A stretch of DNA of 45,961 nucleotides from Nocardia concava NBRC 100430 (GTDB lineage Bacteria; Actinomycetota; Actinomycetes; Mycobacteriales; Mycobacteriaceae): the NCBI RefSeq assembly GCF_000308815.1, contig NZ_BAFX01000121.1, forward strand, positions 1 to 45,961. The letters run 5' to 3'. The translations under genes were made by a program, and so were the position numbers. Within the stretch, counting starts at the first letter, position 1. The number at the start of each line of letters is the position of its first letter. The notes under the pieces were generated by a model. The model did not search any database. It saw only the letters and a list, made by a program, of their open reading frames with translations, and had not been told where the DNA came from. This document shows positions 23,861 to 32,545 of this stretch, piece after piece.

Positions 23861-25432
23861 GTGACCAGCAGACTCATCCTGTGGGCGCTGCGTGCGCGTG
23901 GGGGTCTGTCGGCTGTCGTGATGGCGTGCAACCTCAGCGGCCTCGCGGTGATCACCACCGAACTGTTCCTGAGTGGCTTCCTGGGCCGGCTCGGGTCGGA
24001 TTGGATGCGCACCTTCGTCTATGTGTCGATCTATCCGACGATCGGCGCGCTGGTCGGCATCATCCTGGCGGTGCGGGATCGCCGCCACTACTTCGGCTGG
24101 CTGGACCAGCGCCGCCCGCCTACCGAGGGCGAGGCGAAACGGCTACTGCAGCTGCCGCTCTCGATCACCGGGCGGGCGCTGGCCATCTGGCTGCCCGGCG
24201 TGATCGTCGCGGCGGCCATCTTCTCGCATGCCACCGAGGAACGCAGCTTTCCCGTCGTGCTGTCCATGTTCGTCCTCGGCGGGCTGGAGTCGGCGGCGCT
24301 GACCTTCCTGATCGTGGACCGGCTCATCCGGCCGACCATTCCGGTGGTGGCCGAGGTGCTCGACGAGACCGCGCACTGGAGCAATACCGTGCTGGCCCGG
24401 GTGCTGGTCACCTTCGCGGTGGCGGGCGCGGTGCCGCTGTTCATGTTGATCACCGTGCTGGCCGATCCGTCGACCGATGCCCACGACCGGATTCGCACCG
24501 GCATCTACATGGCCATCGTCGGCCTGTCCGCGGGTGCGGTGGCGACGGCCGCGCTGGCCCGCGCGGTGGCCACGCCCATGCACACGCTGCGCGACGCGCT
24601 GGACCGGATCGCGCGCGGCGATCTCGAGGCCCGGGTGCCGATCAACAGCACCAGCGAGATCGGGCGGCTCGAGCATTCCGTGAACGAGCTGGCCGCCAAT
24701 CTCAGTGAGCGCGAACGCATGCGGACGGTTTTCGGACGGCATGTGGGGACCGAGGTGGCCGAGCGGGCGCTGTCGGGCACTCCCAGCCTGACCGGCGATA
24801 TGCGGGTGGTGACAGCGCTTTTCGTGGATGTGACCGGATCGGTCGCCATGGCCACCGAGCTCGCGCCGCGGGATTTCGTGGCCAAGCTGAACCGGCTGCT
24901 GTCCACCGTGGTGGCCGCCACCGAGGACAATCACGGGCTGGTCAACAAGTTCGAAGGCGATGCGGCACTGTGCATTTTCGGTGCGCCGATCGCTTTGGAC
25001 GACAATGCGACCCCGGCGCTGCAGGCCGCGCGGCGGATTCGTGACGAGGTGGCGGCGCTGGGCGAACTCGATGTCGGGATCGGGATCGCGCGGGGGCTGG
25101 TGTTCGCTGGGGATGTCGGCACCGACACCCGGCTGGAGTTCACCGTGATCGGCGATGCCGTCAACGAGGCGGCGCGCCTCACCACCGAGGCCAAGCGGGT
25201 GCCGCGCCGGATTCTGGCCAGTCAGGCCGTCATAGACGCCGCCTGCGACGCCGAGCGCACGAACTGGATCCACCTCGACACTCTCCAGCTCCGCGGCCGC
25301 AGAGAGCCCACTGCCTGCTGGACCGACGTCCCGTCGCCAATCCACCGCAACGGCAATGCCCCGCGGGCCGCCCAGGAACCGGCCGCACCCCCACCTCCGG
25401 CATCCGCCGCCGGCCAGGGCGTCGATCGCTAA
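23861..25432 (+). CDS. Membrane-bound class III adenylate cyclase with HAMP domain
   Basis: The 523-residue product has about six membrane spans (residues 15-230), a HAMP linker (about 232-285) and a C-terminal class III nucleotide cyclase domain. All catalytic residues are visible: metal-binding Asp323 in LFVDVTG and Asp367 in NKFEGDAAL, adenine-selecting Lys363 and Asp432, and transition-state Asn435 and Arg439 in GDAVNEAARL. It should convert ATP to cAMP. The layout resembles the Rv1318c-Rv1320c/Rv3645 group of mycobacteria. A Pro/Ala-rich tail follows. The gene begins with GTG and appears leaderless. Confidence 0.92.
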   Translation: MTSRLILWALRARGGLSAVVMACNLSGLAVITTELFLSGFLGRLGSDWMRTFVYVSIYPTIGALVGIILAVRDRRHYFGWLDQRRPPTEGEAKRLLQLPLSITGRALAIWLPGVIVAAAIFSHATEERSFPVVLSMFVLGGLESAALTFLIVDRLIRPTIPVVAEVLDETAHWSNTVLARVLVTFAVAGAVPLFMLITVLADPSTDAHDRIRTGIYMAIVGLSAGAVATAALARAVATPMHTLRDALDRIARGDLEARVPINSTSEIGRLEHSVNELAANLSERERMRTVFGRHVGTEVAERALSGTPSLTGDMRVVTALFVDVTGSVAMATELAPRDFVAKLNRLLSTVVAATEDNHGLVNKFEGDAALCIFGAPIALDDNATPALQAARRIRDEVAALGELDVGIGIARGLVFAGDVGTDTRLEFTVIGDAVNEAARLTTEAKRVPRRILASQAVIDAACDAERTNWIHLDTLQLRGRREPTACWTDVPSPIHRNGNAPRAAQEPAAPPPPASAAGQGVDR

Positions 25433-25652
25433 CCATTCAGCGCTCGGGCATTCAGCCGCTCGTGGTGCGTCCGCGAACCGGCTTGGACCTGGCAATACTG
25501 GGACGAGAAACATGAACTGAACACCGCTGGACTGTATGACCGGACCCGCCCGGCGGCAACGGATTATGTGCCCGTACCGATACCCGGGAACCAGGGCCGA
25601 GCAGTACCGGAGGGTGATCCGCGGCACGGGAACGCGGGCGGACAGTACCCGT

Positions 25653-26135
25653 ATGACTGAGATCGGTGCATTCGAACGGACATCGGCGGCGGTTTGGGCG
25701 CGACCGGAGCGGGCGGTGCTGGCCTATCGGGCGATCCTCATCGCGCTCATCGCCGGAATTGCGGAAACGTTGGGGCGCATGGCCATTGTCCTCGACCGGC
25801 CCGACGCCCAGATCATCGGCGTGGCAGTCGGGCTGCTGGTTCGGGTGGCGATCTACCTCGCCGTCTTCGCGCTCGCCGCCCGCATGCTCAGCGGAAGCGT
25901 ATGGGCCCGTTGGGTTCTCGTGATCGGGCTGGGCACGATCGGGTTGGCCTCGCTGGTGGTGGAGCCGCTGCGGGCGATTGCGACGGCCGATCAGCTCGGC
26001 GACGTGTTCCTCGGCTGGACCCCGAATTCGGTGGTGCTCGGCCTGTTTCGCGCCATCCACATCGCCGCGGTGCTGGTCGGTGTCCCCGCCGCCATCCTGG
26101 CGGGCCCCCGCCTCACCTCCGCCCACCACCGCTGA
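25653..26135 (+). CDS. Integral membrane protein of unknown function
   Basis: From ATG 25653 the product has 160 residues with four predicted membrane spans (LAYRAILIALIAGIAETL, VAVGLLVRVAIYLAVFALA, WVLVIGLGTIGLASLVV, and AIHIAAVLVGVPAAILA). No named family is recognised. The frame is open to ATG 25536, but the extra residues are Arg/Pro-rich and unlike a membrane protein start. It follows the cyclase gene by 220 bases and runs convergently toward the DUF255 gene. Confidence 0.75.
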   Translation: MTEIGAFERTSAAVWARPERAVLAYRAILIALIAGIAETLGRMAIVLDRPDAQIIGVAVGLLVRVAIYLAVFALAARMLSGSVWARWVLVIGLGTIGLASLVVEPLRAIATADQLGDVFLGWTPNSVVLGLFRAIHIAAVLVGVPAAILAGPRLTSAHHR

Positions 26136-26169
26136 GTGGCACACCGGTGCGCAACCCAGCGGTTCCGGG

Positions 26170-28266
26170 TCAGACGGAGGCCGGTGGCAACAATCCCGCC
26201 CGGATGTCGTCGGCGGAAGTGACGGGGAGGTCGCAGACCGAGCCGCGGCAGATGTAGGCGGCCGCGGTGCCGCGCACCGGTGGCCGATCGGCCAGCAGGG
26301 GTTGCGAATTCACCGCACCCGAGACGATGACCGAGCCGCCGGGTGCGGCCAGCCGGGCCGCGGCCAGCAGGCTCGCGGCGCCGCCCGATTGGACGGCGCC
26401 GGTCGCCGTCACCGGACTGCCGAGCACATCGGATCCGCTGTCCGGGGCCTCGGCGATCGCCACCTGGATCGGCCCCCGGAGCGCGGCCTCGGCGACCGCG
26501 AGCCAGTGCCCCGCGGAACGGGGCGCCCGGGCCAGCAGTACCGCACCGCGCGCGAGTGTCAGATCGGCGAGCTGCCGGTAGCGCGACGCCGCATCGGTGT
26601 CGGCGAGCGCGGCGGCGGTGAGCAGAGCCTCGGCGAGAACCGAAGTGCCGGAAGGGGTTGCGCCGTCCAGTGGGTCACGCGGGCGGGTGAGCAGGGTTTC
26701 GGCGTCGTCGGCGGTGTCGAACCAGCTGCCCGGCGTCTCCGGATCGGCGAAGTGGGTGATGGCGGCTTCGAGGAGACGCTGCGCCTCGGAAAGCCAGTCC
26801 CCTTCGGCGGTTTGATGCAGGGCGAGCAGACCCAGCGCGAGCCAGGCGTAGTCCTCCAGCACACCGGCGGCCGAACCGGGCACCCCGCCCAGCGAGGCGC
26901 GGCAGACCCGGCCGTCGGTCACATGGGTGTCCAGCAGGTACCGGGCACACCGTGCGGCGGCCTCGATCCACTCCGGATACCCTTGCGCCGCACCGGCTTC
27001 CGCGAGCGCCACGATCGCCATGCCGTTCCAGGCGGTCACCACCTTGTCGTCCCGCTCCGGCTGGGGCCGCCGGGACCGGGCCTCGGACAGCCGTGCCCGG
27101 ATCGCCTCGAACCGCTCGACATCCCCCGGCCGCGGATCGGAGTACCGCGTCAGCACCGAGGTACCGTGCTCGAAGGTGCCCGCCGTCGTGACGCCGAAAA
27201 GCTCTGCGGCCCAAGCACCGTCGAGCGCACCCAGCTCGCCGTTGAGTTCGCCGGGCGTCCACACATAGGTGGCGCCCTCCACCCCCGCCTTCCCCTTTTC
27301 CAGGTGCGTATCGGCATCGAGCGCCGATGCGAACGCGCCTTGCTCGGTCCCCAGATCCGCGAGCAGGAATTCCACGGTCTCCCGAGTCACCCTCAGCGCC
27401 AATGATTCCGGAGCCCGCCGTGCCAGATGCGCATACACCCGCAGCAATTGCGCATTGTCGTACAGCATCTTCTCGAAGTGCGGCACCACCCAGGCGGCAT
27501 CCACCGAATACCGCGCGAACCCACCCCGCAACTGGTCATAGATCCCGCCCCGCGCCATCGCCTCGCAGGTGAACGAAACAGCCTGCAGCACACCGAGATC
27601 CCCGGTCAGCTCGTAATGCCGCAGCAGCCCCTCCAGCAACGCCGAAGGCGGAAACTTCGGCGCACCCCCGAACCCACCATGCTGCGAGTCCAAATCCTTC
27701 AACACCGCCCCCACCGCATGATCGAGCAATTCCGCCCCGATCCCGATCTCCCCATCCGGCAACCCCGCCGTCTGCTGCCGCAACGCCTCCCCCACCTGCG
27801 CCGCAGCGGTATTCACCTCATCCCGCCGATTCCGCCACGTCTCATCCACCGCCGTCAACAACTGCGTGAACGACGGCATCCCATGCCGAGGCGTCTTCGG
27901 GTAATAAGTCCCGCAATAGAACGGCTCCCCCGTAGGCATCAAGAAGCAGGTCATAGGCCACCCACCCTGCCCCGTCATAGCCACGGTCGCGTTCATATAA
28001 ACCGCATCCAGATCAGGCCGCTCCTCCCGATCCACCTTGATGCACACGAACTTCTCGTTCATCAGCGCCGCAGTCGTCTCATCCTCGAACGACTCATGCG
28101 CCATCACATGACACCAGTGACAACTCGCATACCCGACCGACAACAGAATCGGCACATCCCGCTCCGCCGCCTCCGCCAGCGCCGCCGCATCCCACTCCCG
28201 CCAGGCGACCGGATTCTCCGCATGCTGGCGCAGGTAAGGCGAGGTAGCGCTGCCCAATCGGTTCAT
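26170..28266 (-). CDS. DUF255 thioredoxin-like domain protein (YyaL/SPATA20 family)
   Basis: The 698-residue product starts MNRLGSATSPYLRQHAENPV and has an N-terminal thioredoxin-like domain with CHWC (Cys49, Cys52) in ASCHWCHVM, then MTGQGGWPMTCFLMP, followed by an (alpha/alpha)6-barrel-like region related to N-acylglucosamine epimerase folds (GGFGGAPKFPPSALL, GGIYDQLRGGFARYS). Its function is unknown despite wide conservation. ATG 28266 is chosen because GGAAGG precedes it and the upstream part of the open frame lies antisense to the DUF2993 gene. Confidence 0.92.
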   Translation of the reverse strand: MNRLGSATSPYLRQHAENPVAWREWDAAALAEAAERDVPILLSVGYASCHWCHVMAHESFEDETTAALMNEKFVCIKVDREERPDLDAVYMNATVAMTGQGGWPMTCFLMPTGEPFYCGTYYPKTPRHGMPSFTQLLTAVDETWRNRRDEVNTAAAQVGEALRQQTAGLPDGEIGIGAELLDHAVGAVLKDLDSQHGGFGGAPKFPPSALLEGLLRHYELTGDLGVLQAVSFTCEAMARGGIYDQLRGGFARYSVDAAWVVPHFEKMLYDNAQLLRVYAHLARRAPESLALRVTRETVEFLLADLGTEQGAFASALDADTHLEKGKAGVEGATYVWTPGELNGELGALDGAWAAELFGVTTAGTFEHGTSVLTRYSDPRPGDVERFEAIRARLSEARSRRPQPERDDKVVTAWNGMAIVALAEAGAAQGYPEWIEAAARCARYLLDTHVTDGRVCRASLGGVPGSAAGVLEDYAWLALGLLALHQTAEGDWLSEAQRLLEAAITHFADPETPGSWFDTADDAETLLTRPRDPLDGATPSGTSVLAEALLTAAALADTDAASRYRQLADLTLARGAVLLARAPRSAGHWLAVAEAALRGPIQVAIAEAPDSGSDVLGSPVTATGAVQSGGAASLLAAARLAAPGGSVIVSGAVNSQPLLADRPPVRGTAAAYICRGSVCDLPVTSADDIRAGLLPPASV

Positions 28267-28302
28267 GTTTCCAGCCTTCCACACAACTGGGATCCTGTTG
28301 CC

Positions 28303-28803
28303 ATGCGGACGTTGCTCATTGTGCTCATCCTGATCTGTGGACTCGCTGTCGCGGCGGACTTCGGGGCGGCGGCCTACGCCGACAATGCCGCGGGGCAGGC
28401 GATGCGCAACACCGCGAATCTCGGCTCCGACCCGACCGTCCACATCAAGGGCTTCCCGTTCCTGCTTCAGGTGGCGGAGGAGAAATACGACGATGTCGAG
28501 GTGCGAGCGAACCACGTCGGCACCGACAAGTTCGGCTTCGTCGACGTCGAAGCGAATCTCCACGGCGCCGAAGTCCCCTTCGGCGACTTGACCTCCCGCC
28601 AACTCCACAAGATCCACGTCGACCGCCTCGAAGCCACCGTCCGATTCGACGCGACGCGCCCCCTCGTACTGCTCGACGTCAGCGGCTTGCTGCCGTTCGG
28701 CGTCGTACCCACGGGCTTGCACGTGAACAACGGCAAGGTCGTGGTGACCGGCAGCGGCACGAACGTGACGGTCGATATCGACAAACTGAAATCGGGCCGC
28801 TGA
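28303..28803 (+). CDS. DUF2993 (LmeA-like) phospholipid-binding protein
   Basis: The 166-residue product has an N-terminal signal anchor (MRTLLIVLILICGLAVAADF) and an extracytoplasmic domain typical of DUF2993, including VHIKGFPFLLQVAEEKYDDV and a C-terminal HVNNGKVVVTGSGTNVTVDI. Mycobacterial LmeA of this family binds phospholipids in the periplasm and affects lipomannan elongation. It diverges from the DUF255 gene with a gap of 36 bases. The start is the first Met and gives a normal signal sequence. Confidence 0.88.
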   Translation: MRTLLIVLILICGLAVAADFGAAAYADNAAGQAMRNTANLGSDPTVHIKGFPFLLQVAEEKYDDVEVRANHVGTDKFGFVDVEANLHGAEVPFGDLTSRQLHKIHVDRLEATVRFDATRPLVLLDVSGLLPFGVVPTGLHVNNGKVVVTGSGTNVTVDIDKLKSGR

Positions 28804-28827
28804 ACCGGCTCTGACCGGCCCGGGAGC

Positions 28828-29328
28828 TCAGCTCATCGTTCGATAGCCCGGGTGGACGCCCGGGGACAGGGTGTGGGCGGTGGCCAGTTTGGTGAGGAGG
28901 GTGGCGAGTTGGTCGTATTCCTCGTCACTCAGGTTTTCGAATAGTTCTGTTTCGTGGGCGACCGCCAGGGTCGCCATTCGCGCGAGCAGCTTTCCACCCT
29001 CCGGGGTGAGGTGCAGTTCGTGATTGCGGCGGTCGCTCTCGCTGCGGCGCCGCTCGATCCAGCCTTTGCGGTCCAGTGGATCTATCAGGGCCACCACCCG
29101 GCTCGGCACCACGCCCAATTCGGCGGCCAGTGACCGCTGACTGCGGCCGGGCTCGGCCGCGATCGACCGCAGGATGCCGACTTCCGGTGGCGTGAGCCCG
29201 ATTTCGGCGATGCGTTCGGCGAAGCGCTGCGCCGCGTGGCCGCCCAGCTGGGCGAGCTGGAAGGCCGCCGCCCGCATGGGGCGGTTCGGGTGCGCCCGCT
29301 TCGAATCCTCTTGCTTCGCATCGACCAC
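28828..29328 (-). CDS. MarR family transcriptional regulator
   Basis: The product is a winged-helix regulator with GLTPPEVGILRSIAAEPG, SQRSLAAELGVVPSRVVAL and the wing KGWIERRRSESDRRNHEL. GTG 29328 (166 residues) is preferred because TACGAT lies six bases upstream; the frame is open to a TTG at 29352. It faces a GDSL hydrolase gene across three TCGTTCA-type half sites, so it likely represses both itself and the hydrolase unit. The ligand is unknown. Confidence 0.9.
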   Translation of the reverse strand: MVDAKQEDSKRAHPNRPMRAAAFQLAQLGGHAAQRFAERIAEIGLTPPEVGILRSIAAEPGRSQRSLAAELGVVPSRVVALIDPLDRKGWIERRRSESDRRNHELHLTPEGGKLLARMATLAVAHETELFENLSDEEYDQLATLLTKLATAHTLSPGVHPGYRTMS

Positions 29329-29350
29329 GGGGTCATCGTACACAGCAGCC

Positions 29351-29389
29351 AATCGTTCACTGCAGAGAACGATTCATTCAGATGAACGA
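29351..29389. promoter_or_regulatory. Probable MarR operator cluster
   Basis: AATCGTTC (29351-29358) and GAACGATT (29367-29374) form a perfect inverted repeat with an 8-base gap. A further TGAACGA at 29383-29389 mirrors TCGTTCA at 29353-29359. The sites sit in the spacer and -35 region of the MarR gene's predicted promoter. Confidence 0.65.
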
Positions 29390-29478
29390 ACTCTCGTGGC
29401 CATCGCAGCCGCATTCCCCGTCGAGAATCCTGCCCCGCTCGTAATCCCTTCCCCGCCAACGATTCACAGGAGCCGAAA

Positions 29479-30291
29479 ATGACGAACGATCTCACTGCCA
29501 AGCTCGTCCGCTTTCAGAAGCCCGAGCTGTCACTGCCCTATCTGCAGGGCATCGACGCGGCGCACATCGCGGCGCTCTTCAGTCTCGAAACCGAGGAATA
29601 CCTTGCCCTATTGGAGGATCTGGAGCGTCAGGCGCGGGCCTCGGCGGCCGATCTGCTCACCGATCCGGAGATCGCCGCCCAGGTGGATCGGCTGCCGTTC
29701 GCGCCGGGCGAGCGGGTGGTCGCACTCGGAGAGAGCGGCACGGCCGACCGGCTGTCCTGGTTCGAGATCCTGGGGCATCTGGTGCGGCTGCGGCGGCCGG
29801 GGGACGGCATCGTCTTCGTCAATCTGGCCGTGGCCGGAGCTACCACCACACAGGTGCTGAAAGGTTCGGGGGCACTGGGGTTTCAGCCACCGGACTGGGT
29901 GCTGTGCCAGCTGGGCGCGAACGATGCGCAGCGGCTGGGCGCGGACGGGCCCCGGGTGGTGAGCGCCGACGAGACGGTGCGCAATGTCGACCTACTGCGC
30001 GGGCGGGCGGCCGCCGCACGCTGGGTGTGGCTCACGCCGACCGATGTGGACGAATCCCTCTTGGCCGAGTTTCCGCCCTTCCGGGCCGCCGGAATCAGCT
30101 GGCGGGCAAAGGATCTAGCGGAGACTGCGGCGGATCTGGACGCCCGGCCCGAGGTGGTGATCGACGTCCTCACGGCCACCCACCCCGTACCCGGGCGGCG
30201 ACTGTTCGAACCCGACGGCGTCCACCTCACCCCGGCCGGGCAGGTGGACGTGGCGCGGGTCATCGTGGCCGAGCTGGCCCGGCTGAGCTGA
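29479..30291 (+). CDS. SGNH/GDSL-type hydrolase
   Basis: The 270-residue product has SGNH blocks in order: block I VALGESGTADRLSW with nucleophile Ser86 (GES instead of GDS), a block III-like GANDAQ (Asn148), and block V PDGVHLTPAG with the Asp and His of the triad. An N-terminal helical part of about 75 residues precedes the hydrolase fold. It is expected to cleave esters, with unknown substrate. There is no clear signal peptide. CAGGAG lies before ATG. It is followed nine bases later by a secreted-protein gene, so the two form an operon under MarR control. Confidence 0.85.
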   Translation: MTNDLTAKLVRFQKPELSLPYLQGIDAAHIAALFSLETEEYLALLEDLERQARASAADLLTDPEIAAQVDRLPFAPGERVVALGESGTADRLSWFEILGHLVRLRRPGDGIVFVNLAVAGATTTQVLKGSGALGFQPPDWVLCQLGANDAQRLGADGPRVVSADETVRNVDLLRGRAAAARWVWLTPTDVDESLLAEFPPFRAAGISWRAKDLAETAADLDARPEVVIDVLTATHPVPGRRLFEPDGVHLTPAGQVDVARVIVAELARLS

Positions 30292-30300
30292 GGAAACGCC

Positions 30301-30978
30301 ATGCGAACCACCGCTTTTCTGCTCGCCGCATCGACCACGTCGGTGCTGTGCGCGATTCCGGCCGCGGCGGCGCCCGCGGCTCCCGACGCCGCCGTCGGTG
30401 TCACAGCCAGCGTGGTCGACGATTCCGCCGTCATCACCATCGCCGACGGTGCGATCGTCCTGCGCGACGGCGTGCTCACGCTCGAAGGGCCGGGACATTC
30501 CGCGCTCGAGATGGCCGAAATGTCCTTCCGAATCGATGATTTCACCTTTCCCATCGATGCGGCCGTGGCCGACCGCACGGTCACCCTCACCCCGCGGCTG
30601 GACCGCGAGCACGCGGTCTACACCCCGGTCGCCCTGCCCTACGAGGATTCCGCGAACTTCACCAGCCCGTATCAGCGGGAGGTCGCAGCCTGGAACCGGC
30701 TGACGAGCACGGTCGGTCTCGGCGTCTCACTCGGCACGCTCGTCGGCGGCATCGGCGGCGCGGCAGTCGGCTGCGTACTGGGCGCGGTGGCGGGCGCGAC
30801 CGTGGCCGCGGCCACGATTGTCGGACTGTTCGGCTCTTTCCTCCCGGCCGGTGCGATCGGCTGTCTCGGTGGGGTTCTCGCGATCGGGGCACTCGGCACC
30901 GTCGCGGGTCAACTCCTGGTGTCCGCGCCGGTCGCGGTGCTCGCGGCGGTCCAGTACGTCACCACCGTCACCGCCTAG
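30301..30978 (+). CDS. Secreted protein with glycine-rich hydrophobic C-terminus
   Basis: The 225-residue product starts with a signal peptide (MRTTAFLLAASTTSVLCAIP, cleaved near AAAAPA). A beta-rich middle (about 30-125) is followed by a long Gly/Ala/Val-rich hydrophobic part (about 135-225) that may insert into a membrane. The arrangement resembles nocardial exported proteins annotated with DUF8020, but this is only a weak impression. It follows the GDSL hydrolase gene by nine bases, with GAGGAAA as binding site. Its stop overlaps the stop of the convergent CGNR-like gene in a shared CTAG. Confidence 0.75.
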   Translation: MRTTAFLLAASTTSVLCAIPAAAAPAAPDAAVGVTASVVDDSAVITIADGAIVLRDGVLTLEGPGHSALEMAEMSFRIDDFTFPIDAAVADRTVTLTPRLDREHAVYTPVALPYEDSANFTSPYQREVAAWNRLTSTVGLGVSLGTLVGGIGGAAVGCVLGAVAGATVAAATIVGLFGSFLPAGAIGCLGGVLAIGALGTVAGQLLVSAPVAVLAAVQYVTTVTA

Positions 30979-31544
30979 AGATCGGCCTGTTTGCGGCGTT
31001 GGCGGAGGGCGCGCATCGATACCTGGGATCCGCAGCCGGGGCTGCAGAAGCGGGCTGCTCGGTTGCGGGTGCGGTCGATGAAGCCGAAGTGGCAGGGCGG
31101 GTTGCAGCAGGCCTTGATTCGGGGCCAGTCGCCGCGTTGGGCGGTCTCGGTCACTGCCGCGAGGACGGTGCCCAGAACGCCTGGGACACCGGTTGATCCG
31201 GCGAAAAGTTGTGCTGTTCGGGCCGTGATGGCGGTCGTCAGCGGATAGCGGACCCCGGCCTGGCGCAGGTACCGTTCCGCCTCTGCGATCTGGGGCTCGC
31301 TGATTTCCGGATCGCTCGCGTGGGTCAGCAAGGTCGTGACCAGCGCCTCGCGGAGCTCGCGGGCGGCGACCGCGTCGGAATCGGTGACTACGGTGGTCGC
31401 GTCGAGCAGACCTTCACCGATCGCCCAATCCGCGAATCCCGCAGCCGTGCCGAAGATTTCGACGCGTCCCGTGCCGTCGGCTCTGGTGTTGACGAACGAC
31501 AACACCAGAGCAGTCGCGTCATCGTTCCGCTGAGGTACCTCCAC
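30975..31544 (-). CDS. ABATE/CGNR-type zinc finger transcriptional regulator
   Basis: The 189-residue product has an N-terminal ligand-binding-like region (LVLSFVNTRADGTG...) and a C-terminal zinc finger with Cys147, Cys151, Cys167 and Cys171 in CCNPPCHFGFIDRTRNRAARF and CSPGCGSQ. The usual CGNR tetrad reads CGSQ here. Members are thought to be DNA-binding regulators. GTG 31544 has TATCGT six bases upstream, so it appears leaderless. It faces an SDR gene across TCGCAAC-type repeats, and probably controls it. Confidence 0.85.
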   Translation of the reverse strand: MEVPQRNDDATALVLSFVNTRADGTGRVEIFGTAAGFADWAIGEGLLDATTVVTDSDAVAARELREALVTTLLTHASDPEISEPQIAEAERYLRQAGVRYPLTTAITARTAQLFAGSTGVPGVLGTVLAAVTETAQRGDWPRIKACCNPPCHFGFIDRTRNRAARFCSPGCGSQVSMRALRQRRKQADL

Positions 31545-31610
31545 GCCTTCACGATACCAACGCTGTTTTCAGGCTAGTCCATTCGGTCGCAACTCAGCGG
31601 CACGATCCCC

Positions 31611-31640
31611 TTGAAATGTTGCGAGCTAAACCGTTACGGT
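31611..31640 (+). promoter_or_regulatory. Promoter of the SDR gene
   Basis: TTGAAA at 31611-31616 and TACGGT at 31635-31640 are separated by 18 bases. The -10 lies six bases before ATG 31647, so the transcript is predicted to be leaderless. Confidence 0.6.
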
Positions 31641-31646
31641 CGCAAC
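31618..31646. promoter_or_regulatory. Probable operator of the SDR gene
   Basis: GTTGCGA (31618-31624) and TCGCAAC (31640-31646) form a perfect inverted repeat around the -10. The sequence CGGTCGCAAC occurs at 31637-31646 and again at 31584-31593, giving three half sites in the divergent gap. Confidence 0.6.
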
Positions 31647-32492
31647 ATGACGTTTGAAGAACACGCCCCGCGGATCTGGTTCATCACCGGCGCCTCTTCG
31701 GGCATCGGACATGAGCTGGCGGTTCAGGCGCTGACATCCGGCGAAGCAGTCATCGCGGTAGCTCGAAACACGGAAACCCTTTCTGCCTCAACGCAATCCG
31801 ACCGGCTGCTCACGATCGAGGCGGACGTGCGCGACGAGGCCGCCGTCGCGAAGGCGGTCGAGCAGGGCGTGGCCCACTTCGGCCGCATCGATGTCGTCGC
31901 GAACATGGCCGGTTACGGGCTCTTCGGCGCGGTCGAGGAAGCCTCCGACCCGCAAGCGCGAGCGATCTTCGACACCAACGTCTTCGGCGTCCTCAATGTC
32001 CTGCGCGCGACACTGCCGGTCCTGCGAGGCCAGCGATCCGGGCACATCCTGCAGGGCTCGTCCTACTACGGCCAGACCGCCGACCCCGGCGTCGGCCTGC
32101 TCGCCGCGACCAAGTACGCCCTCGAGGGACTCTCCGACGCCCTCGCCGCCGAACTGGCACCCCTCGGAATCCACGTCACCCTCGTGCAGCCCGGCCTGAC
32201 AGCGACCCCGTTCCTCTCGAACCTCGACGCGGCCAACACAACTCACGCTGATTACGACCAGACGGTGCGCACCGTGCAACAGGCGATCGGAGCCCTACCC
32301 GCCACCGCCTTCTCCCCCGTCGATCGCGTAGCCGCGGGCATCCGAACCGCCGTCACCAGCGCCAACCCGCCCCGCCGTCTCGCCCTCGGCACCGCGGGAT
32401 CCGACAGCATGCGCACCGCCCTCACCGCCCGCCTCGCCGACCTCGACCACTGGGCCCCCGTCACCAACCTCGTGGATGCCCTCACGGGATAA
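31647..32492 (+). CDS. SDR family oxidoreductase with altered catalytic Tyr
   Basis: The 281-residue product is a classical short-chain dehydrogenase by layout: cofactor motif TGASSGIG (14-21), acidic DVRD at 60-63, NMAG (86-89), Asn111 and the Ser138/139 pair. The active-site YxxxK motif reads LAATK, so the catalytic Tyr is Leu152 while Lys156 remains. Tyr140 and Tyr141 lie close in sequence. The enzyme may be inactive, use another acid, or bind a ligand only. It is controlled from a leaderless promoter opposite a CGNR-type regulator. Confidence 0.88.
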   Translation: MTFEEHAPRIWFITGASSGIGHELAVQALTSGEAVIAVARNTETLSASTQSDRLLTIEADVRDEAAVAKAVEQGVAHFGRIDVVANMAGYGLFGAVEEASDPQARAIFDTNVFGVLNVLRATLPVLRGQRSGHILQGSSYYGQTADPGVGLLAATKYALEGLSDALAAELAPLGIHVTLVQPGLTATPFLSNLDAANTTHADYDQTVRTVQQAIGALPATAFSPVDRVAAGIRTAVTSANPPRRLALGTAGSDSMRTALTARLADLDHWAPVTNLVDALTG

Positions 32493-32497
32493 ACGAC

Positions 32498-32527
32498 GCC
32501 GCCCCGGCCGTAAATGGCCGGGGCGGC
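32498..32527. terminator. Convergent hairpin terminator
   Basis: A perfect 12-bp stem (32498-32509 with 32516-32527) and 6-base loop between the SDR and MFS genes. Confidence 0.75.
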
Positions 32528-32545
32528 TACTGGTGCGGTCCGGAA

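Noticed and set aside
28267..28722. N-terminal extension of the DUF255 protein
   Set aside because: It is antisense to the DUF2993 gene, and the family begins at MNRLGSATSPYL.
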